This document shows, one piece after another, positions 6,621-8,132 of a DNA stretch of 8,132 nucleotides. The stretch covers positions 1 through 8,132 of the forward strand of contig JAUSPW010000308.1 in NCBI GenBank assembly GCA_030652635.1, read 5' to 3'. The position numbers and the translations under genes were made by a program. Origin of the DNA: Pseudohongiella sp. (lineage in GTDB: Bacteria; Pseudomonadota; Gammaproteobacteria; Pseudomonadales; Pseudohongiellaceae). Below the pieces are notes generated by a model. The model did not search any database, was not told the origin of the DNA, and was given only the letters and a program-made list of their open reading frames with translations. Positions within the stretch are counted from its first letter, which is position 1, and each line of letters starts with the position of its first letter.

Positions 6621-6878
6621 ATGATGACCATTACCACGATAAGCAGCAGAGACTTCAATCAGGACGTTGGCAAAGCCAAGCGAGCCTCCACGATTGGCCC
6701 GGTCATCATCACCGACCGTGGGCAGCCTTCGCATGTGTTGCTGAGCATTAATGAGTACAAAAAACTGACAGGGCAACAGGAAACAATTCTCGATCTGTTG
6801 GCGATGCCCGAGGCCGCTGATATTAATTTTGTGTCACCCAAGGCCGATCGCCTCATAAACACCGTCGAGTTTGATTGA
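6621..6878 (+). CDS. Type II antitoxin, Phd/YefM family
   Basis: This is an 85-residue protein from the ATG at 6621 (84 from 6624), preceded by GAGGG with suitable spacing. A TTG farther upstream at 6600 is in frame but falls inside the operator and is unlikely to be used. Family features: N-terminal DNA-binding and dimerisation half with SSRDFNQDVGKAKRAS and 'GPVIITDRGQPSHVLLS', the edge-strand pattern of Phd/YefM, then YKKLTGQ. The acidic, flexible C-terminal part would wrap and neutralise the toxin. It binds the palindrome upstream to repress the operon (family knowledge). The stop TGA overlaps the toxin ATG by one base (TGATG), giving coupled translation with antitoxin first, the normal order. 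Confidence 0.92.
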   Translation: MMTITTISSRDFNQDVGKAKRASTIGPVIITDRGQPSHVLLSINEYKKLTGQQETILDLLAMPEAADINFVSPKADRLINTVEFD

Positions 6879-7312
6879 TGTACCTGTTAGATACCAATGT
6901 TGTGTCCGAGCTCAGAAAAGGCCTCAAGGCGGATCAACATGTCAAGGATTGGGCCAGTAAAACGCCATCAAACCAGATGTTTGTATCGGTGATCAGCGTG
7001 CTGGAACTTGAGCAGGGTGTCCTGCTGAAGGAGCATAAAGACGCCGTTCAGGGAGCTGTCTTGCGGACATGGTTGCAGTCGCATGTTCTTCCTGCTTTTG
7101 CAGAGCGTATTCTGCCTGTCACTTTAGACATTGCGCAGACATGCGCCAGACTTCATGTGCCTGATCCACGTTCCGATCGTGACGCCATGATAGGCGCAAC
7201 AGCCATTGTGCACGGCATGACATTGGTCACACGCAATCTGGAGGACTTCAGGCGTATGAACGGAATCAATTTGTTAAACCCCTGGGATTGGCAGTTTGAA
7301 GAGCCCCGATAA
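6878..7312 (+). CDS. vapC: Type II toxin, VapC-like PIN-domain endoribonuclease
   Basis: This is a 144-residue PIN-domain protein, a Mg2+/Mn2+-dependent RNase of the VapC/FitB type that cuts RNA and stops growth when the antitoxin is lost. Start is ATG at 6878; a TTG one codon upstream adds one residue and is less likely. The acidic active site is complete: D5 in YLLDTNVVSELRK, E43 in SVLELEQG, D102 in RSDRDAMIGATA, and the TRNLEDF strand (N120, D123) near the fourth position. No truncation or frameshift is seen, so the toxin is probably active. The partner is Phd/YefM-like rather than an AbrB/VapB-type antitoxin, a common mixed pairing with FitB-like toxins. RNA target unknown. Confidence 0.92.
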   Translation: MYLLDTNVVSELRKGLKADQHVKDWASKTPSNQMFVSVISVLELEQGVLLKEHKDAVQGAVLRTWLQSHVLPAFAERILPVTLDIAQTCARLHVPDPRSDRDAMIGATAIVHGMTLVTRNLEDFRRMNGINLLNPWDWQFEEPR

Positions 7313-7339
7313 AACCGGGGGACCTCGTTTAATCCCCCG
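7309..7339 (-). terminator. Rho-independent terminator of the E2 gene
   Basis: On the minus strand CGGGGGA (7339-7333) pairs with TCCCCCG (7322-7316) around a 10-base loop, followed by GTTTTAT (7315-7309). The E2 stop codon (7331-7329) lies in the loop and the T-tract overlaps the toxin stop codon, so the two convergent genes are separated by almost nothing. On the plus strand, an alternative stem CCCCG (7304-7308) with CGGGG (7316-7320) could help end toxin transcription, but its T-tract is poor. Confidence 0.6.
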
Positions 7340-8132
7340 CTGCCAGATCCTTCATCACCGCCGCCAAGAATCGTGCCGCTTCACCCCCGCTGGCGGCGCG
7401 GTGATCAAAACTCAGTGACAAGGGCATCACCCGATGAATGGCAACCTGGTCCTGGCCACTGACCTTGGTCGCTACCGGTTCGCGTCGGATGCGACCCGCG
7501 CCCAGAATCGCCACCATGGGAGGCACCACCACCGGGCTGGCATAACGCCCTGCCAAGGTACCGAAGTTGGACAATGTGATGGTGGCGCCGGTCATCTCCG
7601 CAGCCGGGATGCTGCGTGCATTGACCGCCGCACGCAGATTGTCCAGCCCCGTGCGCAAGTCCTCGCGGCTGCGTCCGGTGATGTTGCGCAGTACCGGCAC
7701 AAACAGCCCTTGTTCGGTGTCGACGGCAATACCCAGATCGATATGCGGCAGCAGTCGCAGAGACAGCTTGCGGCCGTCAAACCAGGCGTTGAGTTTAGGC
7801 TCGGCCGCGCAGCCGGCGGCGATGGCGCGCACCAGTCGCATGGTGGCATCTTCGCCGGGCGCCCACGCCTCGATGTCGACGTCATCATGCAAGGTGACTT
7901 TTACCACTTCTGCGTAAGCGCGGGCCATATTCAGGGCCATCGAGCGTTGCACACCTTTTAGCGCGTGCGGGTCTTCGGCACGCTGGGGACTGCCGATGAC
8001 AAAATCTTCATCGAGTACATCCGCACTGCCTGCGGTTTGCATTTTGCCCACCACGGTGCCAGTGTCGTCATCTTCCGCATCGGCGTATTCCAGCAGCGGC
8101 GTGCCCACATGCACCAGATCACCTGCTTTGCC
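7329..8132 (-). CDS. 2-oxo acid dehydrogenase E2 (dihydrolipoamide acyltransferase), C-terminal part, cut by window edge
   Basis: E2 is the core of pyruvate or branched-chain 2-oxo acid dehydrogenase complexes and transfers the acyl group from its lipoyl arm to CoA. The frame is open to the right edge; 267 residues are present and the true start is outside. The fragment opens with the end of a lipoyl domain (GKAGDLVHVGTPLLEYA), so the lipoyl-lysine itself lies beyond the window. After a linker of only about 40 residues comes the catalytic domain: 'LKGVQRSMALNMARAYAEV' (about 58-76), 'DLGIAVDTEQGLFVPVLRNI', 'TITLSNFGTLAGRYASP', 'PPMVAILGAGRI', and FDHRAASGGEAARF. Two oddities: no peripheral-subunit-binding domain is recognisable, and the usual DHRxxDG motif reads DHRAASGG, with Ser for Asp. 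Whether the complex uses pyruvate or branched-chain acids is not decidable here. The E1 genes are probably just beyond 8132. Confidence 0.93.
   Translation of the reverse strand, partial: GKAGDLVHVGTPLLEYADAEDDDTGTVVGKMQTAGSADVLDEDFVIGSPQRAEDPHALKGVQRSMALNMARAYAEVVKVTLHDDVDIEAWAPGEDATMRLVRAIAAGCAAEPKLNAWFDGRKLSLRLLPHIDLGIAVDTEQGLFVPVLRNITGRSREDLRTGLDNLRAAVNARSIPAAEMTGATITLSNFGTLAGRYASPVVVPPMVAILGAGRIRREPVATKVSGQDQVAIHRVMPLSLSFDHRAASGGEAARFLAAVMKDLAAGD

Noticed and set aside
7434..7961. A 175-codon plus-strand frame opposite the E2 gene
   Set aside because: The minus strand encodes an unmistakable E2 catalytic domain; the plus frame has no family features.

Overview
The window reads as chromosome of a gammaproteobacterium, possibly a marine, Cellvibrionales-like lineage. 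This is inferred from the resemblance of its Hsp33 and acyltransferase E2 proteins to that group and from the moderately GC-rich composition; the species cannot be named. It holds eight protein genes and no RNA gene, insertion sequence or CRISPR array. No gene-free stretch reaches 300 bases.

Positions 5512 down to 1 (minus strand) form a metal-handling cluster. In transcription order it is: a HupE/UreJ-type membrane protein with an added periplasmic domain, a small exported histidine-rich protein, then the three parts of an HME-RND (CzcCBA/CusCBA class) efflux pump: outer-membrane channel, periplasmic adaptor and inner-membrane permease. The permease is cut by the left window edge after 399 residues. 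The last three genes are tightly coupled: a 4-base ATGA overlap between channel and adaptor, then a 9-base gap carrying the permease ribosome-binding site. The first two genes are spaced by 85 and about 100-115 bases and may have their own promoter. The pump would export a divalent metal across both membranes. The His-rich protein could buffer or deliver that metal in the periplasm. The HupE-like protein, a family tied to nickel/cobalt, suggests the ion, but the sequence does not prove it.

Positions 5513-5604 form a divergent intergenic region with candidate promoters and a 7-base inverted repeat. To the right, on the plus strand, is hslO (Hsp33, redox-activated chaperone) with all four zinc cysteines.

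Positions 6562-7312 hold a compact type II toxin-antitoxin module (Phd/YefM antitoxin plus VapC-like PIN toxin). It has a near-consensus promoter whose -10 is overlapped by a perfect 12-base palindrome, the likely autoregulatory operator.

Positions 7329-8132 (minus strand, cut by the right edge) hold the C-terminal part of a 2-oxo acid dehydrogenase E2. It lacks a recognisable E1/E3-binding domain between lipoyl and catalytic domains and carries a variant catalytic motif. It converges on the toxin gene, and a hairpin with a T-tract between them looks like the E2 terminator.
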